A DNA stretch of 64,000 nucleotides from Halomonas urmiana (GCF_005780185.1 NZ_VBUI01000018.1:1-64000), one strand, 5' to 3'. Shown: positions 31,832-40,109, counted from the stretch's first letter. Numbers and translations: made by a program. The notes: generated by a model not told the origin, from the sequence alone.

Positions 31832-32590
31832 ATGAACGATCGGCGGCGCGAGGCGCTGGAGCACGAGCATCGCCCGGAGGTGATCGAGCGGCGGCTGCGC
31901 GCCCCCTCCCGGCTCCGGCACCTGCCCGATGCCATCCTCGGCGGCATCGACGGCTGCGTGACCACCTTCGCGGTGGTCTCCGGGGCCTTCGGCGCGGGGT
32001 TCTCGTCCACGGTGGCGCTGGTGCTGGGGGTCGCCAACCTGCTCGCCGACGGCTTCAGCATGGCGGTCAGCAACTACGAGGCGATCCAGGCCCAGCGCGA
32101 GCATGTCGACGGGGTGCGCCGCAGCGAGAACCACCATATCGACGCGGTGCCGGAGGGCGAGCGCGAGGAGATCCGCCAGATCTTCCAGCGCAAGGGGTTC
32201 GCCGGCGAGACCCTGGAACGGGTGGTGGAGACCATCTGCAGCGATCGCGAGGTGTGGGTGGAGACCATGGTCTCCGAGGAGCACGGCCTGCAGACCGTGG
32301 GGCTGAGCCCGCTGCGCTCGGCGCTGGCCACCTTCCTCGCCTTCCTGGTGGTGGGCGCCATGCCGCTGCTGCCCTATGCGATCCCTGGGCTTGATACCAC
32401 TCGGCAGTTCCTGGCGAGCCTGGCGGTGGCCGGGCTGATGTTCTTCCTGATCGGCATGGGCAAGAGCCTGGTCTACCATCAGCCGGTGCTGAGGTCGGGG
32501 CTGCGAACCCTGCTGATCGGCGGGGCCGCGGCGGGGCTGGCCTACCTCACCGGCCACCTGGCGCAGGCGCTGTTCGGCGTGGGGCTGTAG
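31832..32590 (+). CDS. VIT1/CCC1-family transporter
   Basis: A 252-residue inner-membrane protein of the iron/manganese transporter family. It shows the typical start RHLPDAILGGIDGCVTTFAVVSGAFGAG (first two membrane segments with the conserved DG), LLADGFSMAVSNYEAIQ, then a cytoplasmic Glu-rich metal-binding loop (HIDAVPEGEREEIRQIF, ETICSDREVWVETMVSEEHG), followed by three more segments. It probably moves Fe2+ or Mn2+ out of the cytoplasm. ATG with GGGAGG upstream. Standalone. Confidence 0.88.
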   Translation: MNDRRREALEHEHRPEVIERRLRAPSRLRHLPDAILGGIDGCVTTFAVVSGAFGAGFSSTVALVLGVANLLADGFSMAVSNYEAIQAQREHVDGVRRSENHHIDAVPEGEREEIRQIFQRKGFAGETLERVVETICSDREVWVETMVSEEHGLQTVGLSPLRSALATFLAFLVVGAMPLLPYAIPGLDTTRQFLASLAVAGLMFFLIGMGKSLVYHQPVLRSGLRTLLIGGAAAGLAYLTGHLAQALFGVGL

Positions 32591-32621
32591 GCCGTCCCGC
32601 CCGCCTTGACTCCTGGCACTT

Positions 32622-32671
32622 GCCAACCGGGTCTCTTACCCGCCCGCGGGGGTGAGCGTGATCCGGTTGGC
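32622..32671 (+). repeat. Nested inverted repeat upstream of cytosine deaminase
   Basis: GCCAACCGG and CCGGTTGGC form a nine-base perfect outer stem around a 32-base interior that can fold again (CTC..ACCC with GGGTGAG around CCCGCG). No T-run follows, so it is not a plain terminator. It lies 69 bases before the deaminase ATG. Confidence 0.55.
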
Positions 32672-32739
32672 CTGGCTGCTGGCCTGCTCGGGCCAGGGCG
32701 GCGTAGGCTGGGGGCACCGTCACGCCAGGGAGTCAACGA

Positions 32740-33177
32740 ATGGATCGCTTCATGCAGGCCGCGCTCGAGGAGGCCCGCCATGGCCTCGAGGAGGGCGGCA
32801 TCCCCATCGGCTCGGTGCTGGTGCACCGCGGAGTGGTCATCGGCCGCGGCCACAATCGTCGCGTGCAGCTGGGCAGCGCGGTGCTGCACGGCGAGATGGA
32901 TGCCCTGGAGAACGCCGGGCGCCATCCGGCCGAGACCTACCGCGAGAGCATCCTCTACACCACCCTCTCGCCTTGCCCGATGTGCAGCGGTGCCATCCTG
33001 CTCTACGGCATTCCGAAGGTGGTGATCGGCGAGAACCGCACCTTCCTGGGCGAGGAGGCCCTGCTGAAGGCGCGTGGCGTCGAGGTGGAGGTGCTCCAGG
33101 ATCCTGAGTGCATCGCGCTGATGGGGGGCTTCATCGCCGCCTCGCCCGAACTGTGGCACGAGGACATCGGCGAGTAG
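32740..33177 (+). CDS. Cytosine deaminase of the fungal (Fcy1) type
   Basis: A 145-residue zinc hydrolase that converts cytosine to uracil for pyrimidine salvage. It aligns with yeast Fcy1 almost without gaps: EEGGIPIGSVLV, GRGHNRRVQLGSAVLHGEMDALENAGR, TLYTTLSPCPMCSGAILLYGIPKVVIGEN and the same WxEDIGE C terminus. Zinc and catalytic residues are His50, Glu52, Cys79 and Cys82, at the spacing of yeast His62/Glu64/Cys91/Cys94. Most gammaproteobacteria use the unrelated amidohydrolase CodA. ATG start; no codB-type permease is nearby. Confidence 0.88.
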   Translation: MDRFMQAALEEARHGLEEGGIPIGSVLVHRGVVIGRGHNRRVQLGSAVLHGEMDALENAGRHPAETYRESILYTTLSPCPMCSGAILLYGIPKVVIGENRTFLGEEALLKARGVEVEVLQDPECIALMGGFIAASPELWHEDIGE

Positions 33178-33210
33178 CGCCTGTAGCGTCAGGGCATGAT
33201 GAAAACCCTA

Positions 33211-33224
33211 CTGATCTGGGTCAA
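33211..33224 (+). promoter_or_regulatory. ANR/FNR-like box upstream of hsp20
   Basis: CTGATCTGGGTCAA matches TTGAT-N4-ATCAA at eight of ten positions. A TACCTT -10-like hexamer at 33246-33251 is about 30 bases away, consistent with a class II activator site near -41. Confidence 0.4.
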
Positions 33225-33363
33225 GTCGGCCGGGCAGGGCTGGACTACCTTTGAGGATGAGGCGGGCCTACTCGGGGAACGATAACCGGTGCCCCTCGGT
33301 GTCCGGTCCCTCCAGTTCCCATGGGTTTCGCCATTCCTGATCTGCATTCGAGGAGTCATCGAC

Positions 33364-33867
33364 ATGGCCAAGAAAGCGTCCAAGGATGTCCCGGTCTCGA
33401 CCGAGAAGTCTTCCCAGCCATCGGAGTCCCGGGCGATGAGCCCGTTCCGGGAGTTCGATCGGATGCTTGATAGTTTCTTTGATCGCGGTGGGATGCCCTC
33501 GCGCTGGGAGCATCCCCTCTGGCAGCGCTTTGCCGCCTTCGAGAAGGGCATGCCGAAGGTCGACGTCATCGATCGGGATACCGAGGTGGTGGTGCGCGCC
33601 GAGGTTCCGGGCTTCGAGCGCGAGGAGCTCGACGTCTCGGTGACCGACGGCGCGGTGACCATCAAGGGCGACCACCGCGAGGAGAGCAAGGAGGAAGAGG
33701 GCGACTACTTCCACTCCGAGATCTCCCACGGCTCCTTCACCCGGACTGTGGCCCTGCCCAGCGAGATCGATGCCGACAAGGCGGCCGCCAGCTTCAAGAA
33801 CGGCGTCCTCGAGCTGACGCTGCCCAAGCTCAAGCAGGCCAACCGCCGCAAGGTCGAGATCAAGTAA
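33364..33867 (+). CDS. Small heat-shock protein Hsp20
   Basis: A 167-residue ATP-independent chaperone. The N terminus is polar, followed by FREFDRMLDSFFDRG; the alpha-crystallin domain runs from about 65 (PKVDVIDRDTEVVVRAEVPGFEREEL) to FKNGVLELTLPK, and the tail NRRKVEIK carries no clear IxI motif except VEIK. It binds unfolding proteins under stress. ATG with GGAG nine bases upstream. It is followed by a host-attachment-family gene 65 bases downstream, possibly in one transcript. The leader holds an ANR/FNR-like site. Confidence 0.92.
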   Translation: MAKKASKDVPVSTEKSSQPSESRAMSPFREFDRMLDSFFDRGGMPSRWEHPLWQRFAAFEKGMPKVDVIDRDTEVVVRAEVPGFEREELDVSVTDGAVTIKGDHREESKEEEGDYFHSEISHGSFTRTVALPSEIDADKAAASFKNGVLELTLPKLKQANRRKVEIK

Positions 33868-33932
33868 CCATCCGGGAAGATCGGCAGACCGGGACGCCCG
33901 GCCTGCCGGCTCCCCTCGCGTGAGGGAACGAC

Positions 33933-34397
33933 ATGGACACTACCTGGGTAGTGGTCGCCGATCAGGCACGGGCACGGCTCTTCTCGGCGTCCGATCCGAG
34001 AGGGCCGCTGGAGGAGGTGGAAGACCTGGCCAATCCCGAGGGCCGCCTGCATGACCGGGACCTGAATGCCGACAGCCCGGGGCGCGCCTTCGACTCCATG
34101 GGCGAGGGGCGCCATGCCATGGGCAAGCACCATTCGCCCAAGGAGCAGGAGGCGATCCGCTTCGCCCATGAGGTGGGGGAGCGCCTGGCCACCGGCCTGC
34201 ACGACGGTGCCTTCCGGCACCTGATCATCAGTGCCACGCCGCGCTTCCTGGGGCTGCTGCGCGAGACGCTGCCCGAGGCTGTCGCGACGTGCATCGTGCT
34301 CGAACTGCACAAGGACCTCACCGCCCTGAGCCGCGACGAGATCCGGGCCCACCTGCCGGAGCGGCTACCCCGGGAGCCTCTCTCCTCGCAGGGGTAG
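33933..34397 (+). CDS. Host attachment family protein (PF10116-like)
   Basis: A 154-residue soluble protein with the start TTWVVVADQARARLFSASD and central DSMGEGRHAMGKHHSPKEQEAIRFAHEVGERL typical of the family named for a plant-attachment protein. The fold resembles eRF1/ribosome-rescue domains and the role in free-living bacteria is unknown; it commonly sits with stress genes. Its position behind hsp20 agrees with a stress role. No signal peptide. Confidence 0.82.
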   Translation: MDTTWVVVADQARARLFSASDPRGPLEEVEDLANPEGRLHDRDLNADSPGRAFDSMGEGRHAMGKHHSPKEQEAIRFAHEVGERLATGLHDGAFRHLIISATPRFLGLLRETLPEAVATCIVLELHKDLTALSRDEIRAHLPERLPREPLSSQG

Positions 34398-34427
34398 GGG
34401 CCGGGACCCGGATCGGGGAGGGAGACG

Positions 34428-35540
34428 ATGGCCGGCGTGACCCTCTGGCTGACCGGCGACGTGATGACCGGCCGCGGCATCGACCAGGTCCTGCCGCATC
34501 CCGGCGACCCCCGGATCTTCGAGTCCTGCATGACCTCGGCCATCGACTATGTCCGGCTGGCCGAGCGAGTGACCGGCCCCATCCCGCATCCCGTCGACTT
34601 CGCCTACATCTGGGGCGACGCCCTGACGTGGCTCGAGCGCCAGGCGCCCGACCTGCGCCTGATCAACCTCGAGACGTCGGTCACCACCAGCGACGATGCC
34701 GAGCCCAAGGGGATCCAGTACCGCATGCATCCCGCCAACCTGCCGGTGCTTGCCGCGGCGGGAGTGGATGCCTGCGTGCTGGCCAACAACCACGTGCTGG
34801 ACTGGGGACGGCGCGGGCTATGCGAGACGCTGACTGTGCTCGGGGAGGCCTGCTATGCCACGGCCGGTGCCGGCCTGGACCGGCAGCAGGCGAGGGGCCC
34901 GGCACGCTTCGAGGTCCTCGGCGGGAGGGTGCGGCTGCTGGCCTTCGGGCTGCCCAGCAGCGGCGTGCCCCTCGACTGGGCGGCCAGTAACGGCAGCCCC
35001 GGGGTCAACGTGCTCGCCGACCTCTCGTCCGCCGCCGTGTCGGCCATTGCCGCGGACGTCGCCCGGGGGCGCGAGCCTGGCGAACTGGCCCTGGTCTCGC
35101 TGCACTGGGGCGGCAACTGGGGCTACGCGATCCCCGATGCGCACCGGGCGTTCGCCCACCGCCTGATCGACGAGGCCGGCGTGGACCTGGTCTGGGGCCA
35201 CTCCTCCCACCATCCGCTGGGCATCGAGGTGTATCGTGGCAGGCTGATCCTCTACGGCTGCGGTGACCTGATCAACGACTACGAGGGCATCACCGGCCAC
35301 GAGGCCTTCCGCGACGACCTGGCCCTGCTCTACTTCCCGACCCTTTGCCCCACGGACGGCCGCCTGGAACGGCTGGTCATGGTGCCCCTGCAGCGCCGCC
35401 ATTTCCGTCTCGAGCGAGCCCCCCGCGAGGAGGCCGAGTGGCTGTACCGGATGCTGAACCGTGAGGGAAAGCCGCTCGGCACCCGGGTACGCCGCGATGG
35501 CCCAGACCGGCTGGTGCTCGAGTGGCAAGGCGAGCAGTGA
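34428..35540 (+). CDS. CapA-family (PGA_cap) metallophosphatase-like protein
   Basis: A 370-residue protein of the poly-gamma-glutamate synthesis protein CapA family, with LTGDVMTGRGIDQ, LRLINLETSVT, the ANNHVLDWGRRG motif, LVSLHWGGNWGY and VWGHSSHHPLGIEVYRGRLILYGCGDLINDY. These motifs form a calcineurin-like metal site. There is no signal peptide and no capBC genes, so polyglutamate synthesis is not implied; the enzyme may act on phosphoesters in the cytoplasm. It begins 30 bases after the host-attachment gene and may share its transcript. Confidence 0.85.
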   Translation: MAGVTLWLTGDVMTGRGIDQVLPHPGDPRIFESCMTSAIDYVRLAERVTGPIPHPVDFAYIWGDALTWLERQAPDLRLINLETSVTTSDDAEPKGIQYRMHPANLPVLAAAGVDACVLANNHVLDWGRRGLCETLTVLGEACYATAGAGLDRQQARGPARFEVLGGRVRLLAFGLPSSGVPLDWAASNGSPGVNVLADLSSAAVSAIAADVARGREPGELALVSLHWGGNWGYAIPDAHRAFAHRLIDEAGVDLVWGHSSHHPLGIEVYRGRLILYGCGDLINDYEGITGHEAFRDDLALLYFPTLCPTDGRLERLVMVPLQRRHFRLERAPREEAEWLYRMLNREGKPLGTRVRRDGPDRLVLEWQGEQ

Positions 35541-35551
35541 TGCCGCTCAAC

Positions 35552-36717
35552 TCATGGGGTGCCTGATGGCCCGTCCGGACCGGCGTCGGTTGGAGTGCTC
35601 GGCGTATCCTCTTCGGCGACGAAGGCACTGCGATGGAAGGCCGCCGCGGCTTCCACCTCGGCGAGGCCGCGCAAGCCGGGTTCCGGTGGTTCGTCGCCGG
35701 CCAGCACCTTCAGCACCGACCTGACGCCGCGCGACAGCGATATCAGGTTGTAACCGCCCTCCAGCACGAAGACCAGCCTGCCCCCGCACTGCCGGCGTGC
35801 CAGTCCCTGCAGGATGCCGGTCATGGCGGCAAAGCCGTCATAGGAGACATTCAGCGCCAGGTCATGGCTGTGGGGATCGAACCCTGCCGAGACCAGGATC
35901 AGGTCGGGTCGGAACCACTCGGCCGCCGGGACCAGGATCTCGTGGAAGGCCTTGAGATAGGCGGCGTCGCCGGTATCGGCAGGCAGGGGGACATTGATGA
36001 TGGCGCCATCCCCGAGGCCCACCCCGACCTCCTCGAGGCTCCCCGTGCCGGGATAGAAGGGGGAGGCTCGGTGGATATCGAAGAACAGCACATCCGGGTC
36101 GGCCCAGAAGATGTCCTGGGTACCATTGCCGTGATGGGCATCCCAATCGATGATCATGACCCGCTGACAGCCGAGTACGGCCCGCGCATGGGCCGCGCAT
36201 GGGCCGCCGCCACCGCCACGTTGTTGAACAGGCAGAAGCCGCGGGCGCGCACCGGTTCGGCATGGTGTCCGGGGGGCCTGACCAGCGCGAAGCTGCTCTC
36301 GGTGCGCCCCTCGATCACCGCTTCCACGGCGGCGATCGACGTGCCGGCGGCCACCTCGGCGGCATCGACGCTGCCGGGGGATACGGCCGTGGTATCCACG
36401 TCCAGCCAGGCGCTCTTGCCGCGCAGCTGGTAGATGCTGTTCAGGTAGGAGTTGGTGTGGACACGCCCCAGCTGCTCGCGAGTGGCCGGCATGCCCCTCT
36501 CGAAGGTCACCCCGGGGATCGGCTCGAGGTCCAGCAGGTGACGGATGGCGGTGAGCCGGGCGGGGTGTTCGGGATACTTCCAGGGTACGCCCAGACCCGA
36601 CAGCAATGAGCGGACTCGCTTGTCCATGCGACCCGGCAGGAAGGGCACCTCGATATTCGGCTCATGGGCCAGCATCCGCTCGTCATAGAAGGCGATCACG
36701 CTGTTCTGTTCGGCCAC
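35552..36717 (-). pseudogene. Histone-deacetylase-family amidohydrolase, frameshifted by an 11-bp duplication
   Basis: Two ORFs encode one class-II HDAC/acetylpolyamine amidohydrolase. The 5' ORF (36717 or 36768 to 36154) gives the N half with RPPGHHAEP and GFCLFNNVAVAAAHAR, then reads out of frame to a stop. The 3' ORF (36157 to 35552) gives DWDAHHGNGTQDIFW, HRASPFYPGTG, SAGFDPH and LEGGYN. All zinc and catalytic residues are present across the two. The shift is caused by an exact 11-base tandem duplication at 36185-36206; removing one copy joins AAHAR directly to AVLGCQRVMIIDWDAHH. The two frames overlap as ATGA, so coupled translation of two fragments is possible. The GTG at 36717 has GGGAG upstream. 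Confidence 0.88.
36185..36206. repeat. 11-bp tandem duplication inside the HDAC gene
   Basis: CGCATGGGCCG occurs twice in direct succession on the plus strand. One extra copy explains the frameshift exactly. Confidence 0.95.
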
Positions 36718-36807
36718 AGCAAGGCTCCCTGTTGTGCGCAGCATACGGGCCAGACCCGGCAACAGCATATCAGGGGGATCACCGTGGGGGGAGAATGGCC
36801 CGTCACA

Positions 36808-37446
36808 TCAGCGCATGGCATCGCGCAGGCGTTCCACCGCCAAGAACAGCTGGCGGCGCGGCTGGGCGCCCTCGAGCACGCCGGCGTGCTCGCCGTCCAG
36901 CGAGAAGCGCAGGCCCGGCACCCCGCCGATGCCGAGCTCCCGGGCGGTCTGCTGGTCGATCCGTACCTCCTGGCGAAACTCGCCCTGCGCCAGGGCCTGG
37001 CGCAGGGCCTGGCCATCCAGCTCGAGCGTCTGCGCCACCTGGACCAGTGCCTCGGGGGCGGCCAGGTCCAGGCTCTCCTCGAAGAAGCCACGGAACAGCG
37101 CCCTGCGCATGGCGCCGTCGGCCCCGGATCGGATGGCCTCCTGCGTGCGGGCCCAGGCACTGGCCTCGTGGGCCAGCCGCGAACGGGGCTGGCGGCGGGG
37201 CAGGCGCAGGGTCATGCCGCGCTCCGCGGCCATGGGATAGACTGCGCGTTCCCAGACATCGTGCAGGTAGTCGCCATCGGGGGTGAGGGTCGGCTCCGGT
37301 GCGGGGCGCAGCTCGAAGGCGCGCCAGCGGATCGTCACCTCGCCCCCGAAGCGCTCGGCCAGGGCATCGAGTTCCGGCGCCTCCAGGTAGCAGAATGGAC
37401 AGACATAGTCGCTGAAGACATCGAGGGTGATCCGCGGCCGGGTCAT
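36808..37446 (-). CDS. DsbA-family oxidoreductase, FrnE type
   Basis: A 212-residue thioredoxin-fold protein with an inserted helical domain. The CPFC redox motif is at Cys16-Cys19 (FSDYVCPFCYLEAPEL), and the cis-Pro loop is GIGGVPGLRFSLDG. There is no signal peptide, so it is cytoplasmic like other FrnE proteins, which act as disulfide isomerases in oxidative stress. Start ATG at 37446. The gap to the broken HDAC gene is 90 bases. Confidence 0.87.
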   Translation of the reverse strand: MTRPRITLDVFSDYVCPFCYLEAPELDALAERFGGEVTIRWRAFELRPAPEPTLTPDGDYLHDVWERAVYPMAAERGMTLRLPRRQPRSRLAHEASAWARTQEAIRSGADGAMRRALFRGFFEESLDLAAPEALVQVAQTLELDGQALRQALAQGEFRQEVRIDQQTARELGIGGVPGLRFSLDGEHAGVLEGAQPRRQLFLAVERLRDAMR

Positions 37447-37617
37447 GGGGGTCCCCTATGGCGATGTGGCAAGGCCCAATAGGGTAACAGCGAGCGGGAT
37501 GCTGAGCTCAGGTTCAAGGGGATCGTCGCTCGGGCCCCGCAGCAAGGTGTCGACTGGAGCGGCGCGGGCGCCGGGTGTAGGCTTGCTGCCTTTCTCTCCA
37601 TGCACAGGACATCTTCG

Positions 37618-37956
37618 ATGAGCGATCTGCCCAACTGCCCCGAGTGCGGCTCCGAGTTCACCTACGACGACGGCATGCAGTACGTCTGCCCGGAGTGCGG
37701 CCACGAGTGGTCGAAGGACGCCGCAGCGGCGAGCGAGGACGAGGCGGTGATCCGCGATGCCAATGGCAACCCGCTGACCGACGGAGACACCGTAACAGTG
37801 ATCAAGGACCTCAAGATCAAGGGCTCCTCCTCGGTGGTGAAGGTCGGCACCAAGGTCAAGAACATCCGCCTGGTCGAGGGTGATCACGACATCGACTGCA
37901 AGATCGACGGCATCGGGCCGATGAAGCTCAAGTCCGGGTTCGTCAAGAAGGTGTAA
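37618..37956 (+). CDS. yjdM: Zinc-ribbon protein YjdM (PhnA-like)
   Basis: A 112-residue protein of the YjdM/PhnA family, with an N-terminal zinc ribbon formed by Cys7, Cys10, Cys24 and Cys27 (two CPECG motifs) and a C-terminal SH3-like domain ([32 protein letters not shown]). Despite the historic name it is not a phosphonatase. ATG at 37618 with AGGA upstream; an upstream in-frame ATG at 37600 would add six residues. Divergent from FrnE. Confidence 0.9.
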   Translation: MSDLPNCPECGSEFTYDDGMQYVCPECGHEWSKDAAAASEDEAVIRDANGNPLTDGDTVTVIKDLKIKGSSSVVKVGTKVKNIRLVEGDHDIDCKIDGIGPMKLKSGFVKKV

Positions 37957-37987
37957 TACCCCCTCGCCACATTGGGAGAGAGCACTC

Positions 37988-39040
37988 ATGGCCAAGGATT
38001 CATCCCGCAACTCAGCCGCGGCCACAAACGACATCTCACTTCGGGGCAAGGTCGCGTTCCTGTCGAGTCCCCAGGCTTACACCGGTTTCGAGGGGGAGGT
38101 CGATGTCAAGGAGACCCACATGGCCTGGGTCTTCCTGACTGAAGACCGAGTCTACAAGCTCAAGAAGCCCGTCGAGTACAATCACCGCGACTGCCATGTT
38201 CTTCGCGACCGCGAGTTTCTCTGCCATGAGGAGGTTCGGCTCAACCGTCGCCTGGCACCGGAGGTCTACCTGGGCGTGGCATCGTTGAGGCTGGATTCCG
38301 AGGGCAGGCTGGCGCTCAATGGCGAGGGAGAGGTGGTCGACTGGCTGGTCGTGATGAAGCGTCTGCCCGAGCATCTCATGCTGGATGTGGCGCTGTCGCA
38401 GGGTACCGTCACCAAGGCCGGGGTCACCCGGGTCGCCGAGCGGCTCTCGAGCTTCTATCAGGGCCTGGAGCCGGTTGAGATGTCGGTAGAGACCTACCTG
38501 GATCATTTCAAGTGTGAGCTCGACAGGAATCGGGAGGTCATCACTGATGCGCGATTCTCGCTGGCGAGGGATGGCGTGGCGCCGATGCTCGACCGCCTCG
38601 ATCGTCTGGTTGACCAAGAGCCTGACCTGCTGAGAGAGCGAGCCCGGCAGGGGCGAATCGTCGAGGGACATGGTGATTTGCGCCCCGAGCACGTCTGCCT
38701 CTCCGAGCCCCCCGTTGTCATCGATTGCCTCGAATTCAGTCGCCCTCTGCGGCTGGTGGACCCCTTCGACGAACTGAGCTTCCTGGGGCTTGAGTGCGAC
38801 CGACTCGGGGCCGCTTGGATTGGCGAGCTGCTGGTCAACGAGTGCGCCCAGACGCTACTGGATTGGCCAGACAGGCGGTTGCTGGCTTTCTATACGGCGT
38901 ATCGTGCCTGTCTCAGGGCTCGCTTGTCCCTCGCTCACCTGCTCGAGCCGGATCCGCGCACGCCGGACAAGTGGGAGCCGCAGGCCGAGGACTACCTGGC
39001 TCTGGGGCAGCGGGCCTGCCGTGAACTGGACGCGCCCTAA
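37988..39040 (+). CDS. APH-fold kinase-like protein (COG2187)
   Basis: A 350-residue protein with an aminoglycoside-phosphotransferase-like fold. MAWVFLTEDRVYKLKKPV carries the ATP-anchoring Lys, and EGHGDLRPEHVCL with VIDCLEF supplies the catalytic loop and the metal-binding Asp. Proteins of this group often occur fused to or beside an AAA-type P-loop kinase domain; here that domain is missing. It starts 31 bases after yjdM, so they may share a transcript, and it is convergent with the PRPP synthetase gene. Substrate unknown; antibiotic resistance is not implied. Confidence 0.78.
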   Translation: MAKDSSRNSAAATNDISLRGKVAFLSSPQAYTGFEGEVDVKETHMAWVFLTEDRVYKLKKPVEYNHRDCHVLRDREFLCHEEVRLNRRLAPEVYLGVASLRLDSEGRLALNGEGEVVDWLVVMKRLPEHLMLDVALSQGTVTKAGVTRVAERLSSFYQGLEPVEMSVETYLDHFKCELDRNREVITDARFSLARDGVAPMLDRLDRLVDQEPDLLRERARQGRIVEGHGDLRPEHVCLSEPPVVIDCLEFSRPLRLVDPFDELSFLGLECDRLGAAWIGELLVNECAQTLLDWPDRRLLAFYTAYRACLRARLSLAHLLEPDPRTPDKWEPQAEDYLALGQRACRELDAP

Positions 39041-39084
39041 TCTGCCTGGATTCCCGGCCTTTCAGGCCGGTAGAGGCGTGCCAT

Positions 39085-40062
39085 TTACGCGGGGCCTTCG
39101 AGCAGCTCGGTAAGTGAGCCATTCTCATGGACGCGGCGGATTGCTTCGGCAAAGAGCGGAGCGGCGCTGACCACCTCGAGGTGTTGGCTGACGACCTCGG
39201 CGTCGAGGCGGGTCGGCGGGATGGTATCGGTCACGATGAGCTTCGTCAGTTGCGGGTCGCTAACCACCTGGTTGGCATCGCCGACGAAGAGCCCATGTGC
39301 CGCCAGCCCGACGACCGTCTTTGCGCCCCGGTCCAGACAGGCCTGGGCGGCACGCAGCAGGGTGCCCCCCGAGCTGACCAGATCATCCACGACCAACACA
39401 GTGGCGCCTTCGACCTCGCCGGTCAGCAGGGTACCGCTGACCTTGCCCTCGCTGCGACGCTTCTCCATGTAGGCCGCGCCGATCTCGCGATCCAGCATGG
39501 GTTCCAGCATCTCTTTGAAGCCCTGCGCCCGCTTGACGCCGCCCGGGTCGGGGGAGGCCACCACCACCTTGCCGTTGCCGCAGCGCTCGCGCATGTAATC
39601 GGCAAACAGGCGACGCGTATCGAGGGTATGGGTGGGGCAGCGGAAGGCGTTCTGGAAGGCGGCGGGGTTGTGAACATCGAGCGTCATCACGCCATCGATG
39701 CCCATGGCCTCGAGGAGCATGGCCAGATAGCGCGAGGTCAGCGGGTCACGGGACTTGGTGCGGCGGTCCTTGCGCGCATAGGCCATATAGGGAATGACGG
39801 CGGTGACCCGCTGGGCTCCCGCATCGTGGACGGCGCCAAGGAAGAAGAGTAGCCGGCAAAGCCGCTCGTTGACGCCTTGCTCCGGGGCGCCGTTGAGGCT
39901 CTGCAGGACATAGACATCCTCACCACGCACGCTTTCCAGCGGCCGCACTTTGTGCTCGCCGTCCTCGAAGTCGCGCTCCTCGTGTTCGGCAAGCGAGTGG
40001 CCCAGTGCCTGGGCCACCTTTTCGCCAAAGGGCCTACTGGCGTTGAGAGAGAATAGTTTCAT
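39085..40062 (-). CDS. Ribose-phosphate pyrophosphokinase paralogue
   Basis: A 325-residue PRPP synthetase. It shows MKLFSLNASRPFGEKVAQALG, FEDGEHKVRPLESVRGEDVYVLQS, VTAVIPYMAYARKDRRTKSRDPLTSRYLA, LDVHNPAAFQNAF (where canonical Prs has DLHxxQIQGFF) and the PRPP loop VLVVDDLVSSGGTLLRAA. The altered DVHNPAAFQ segment places it outside canonical housekeeping Prs. It makes PRPP from ribose 5-phosphate and ATP if active. The start at 40062 gives the family N terminus, but its GGAGG is only one base away; the ATG four codons upstream at 40074 is the alternative. Confidence 0.86.
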   Translation of the reverse strand: MKLFSLNASRPFGEKVAQALGHSLAEHEERDFEDGEHKVRPLESVRGEDVYVLQSLNGAPEQGVNERLCRLLFFLGAVHDAGAQRVTAVIPYMAYARKDRRTKSRDPLTSRYLAMLLEAMGIDGVMTLDVHNPAAFQNAFRCPTHTLDTRRLFADYMRERCGNGKVVVASPDPGGVKRAQGFKEMLEPMLDREIGAAYMEKRRSEGKVSGTLLTGEVEGATVLVVDDLVSSGGTLLRAAQACLDRGAKTVVGLAAHGLFVGDANQVVSDPQLTKLIVTDTIPPTRLDAEVVSQHLEVVSAAPLFAEAIRRVHENGSLTELLEGPA

Positions 40063-40109
40063 GCCTCCCAACATAGACGCTGGGCCCTCTGCTTGACGAG
40101 CATGAAGGA

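Noticed and set aside
33933-34397. Virulence or host-interaction factor
   Set aside because: The family name is historical; the protein has no secretion signal and sits with stress genes.
34428-35540. Poly-gamma-glutamate capsule biosynthesis
   Set aside because: Only a CapA-like domain is present; capB, capC and any secretion signal are missing.
36154-36206. Programmed ribosomal frameshift in the HDAC gene
   Set aside because: No slippery heptamer; an exact 11-base duplication explains the shift fully.
37988-39040. Aminoglycoside resistance gene
   Set aside because: Only the general kinase fold is shared; the sequence belongs to a chromosomal family of unknown substrate, and there is no mobile context.
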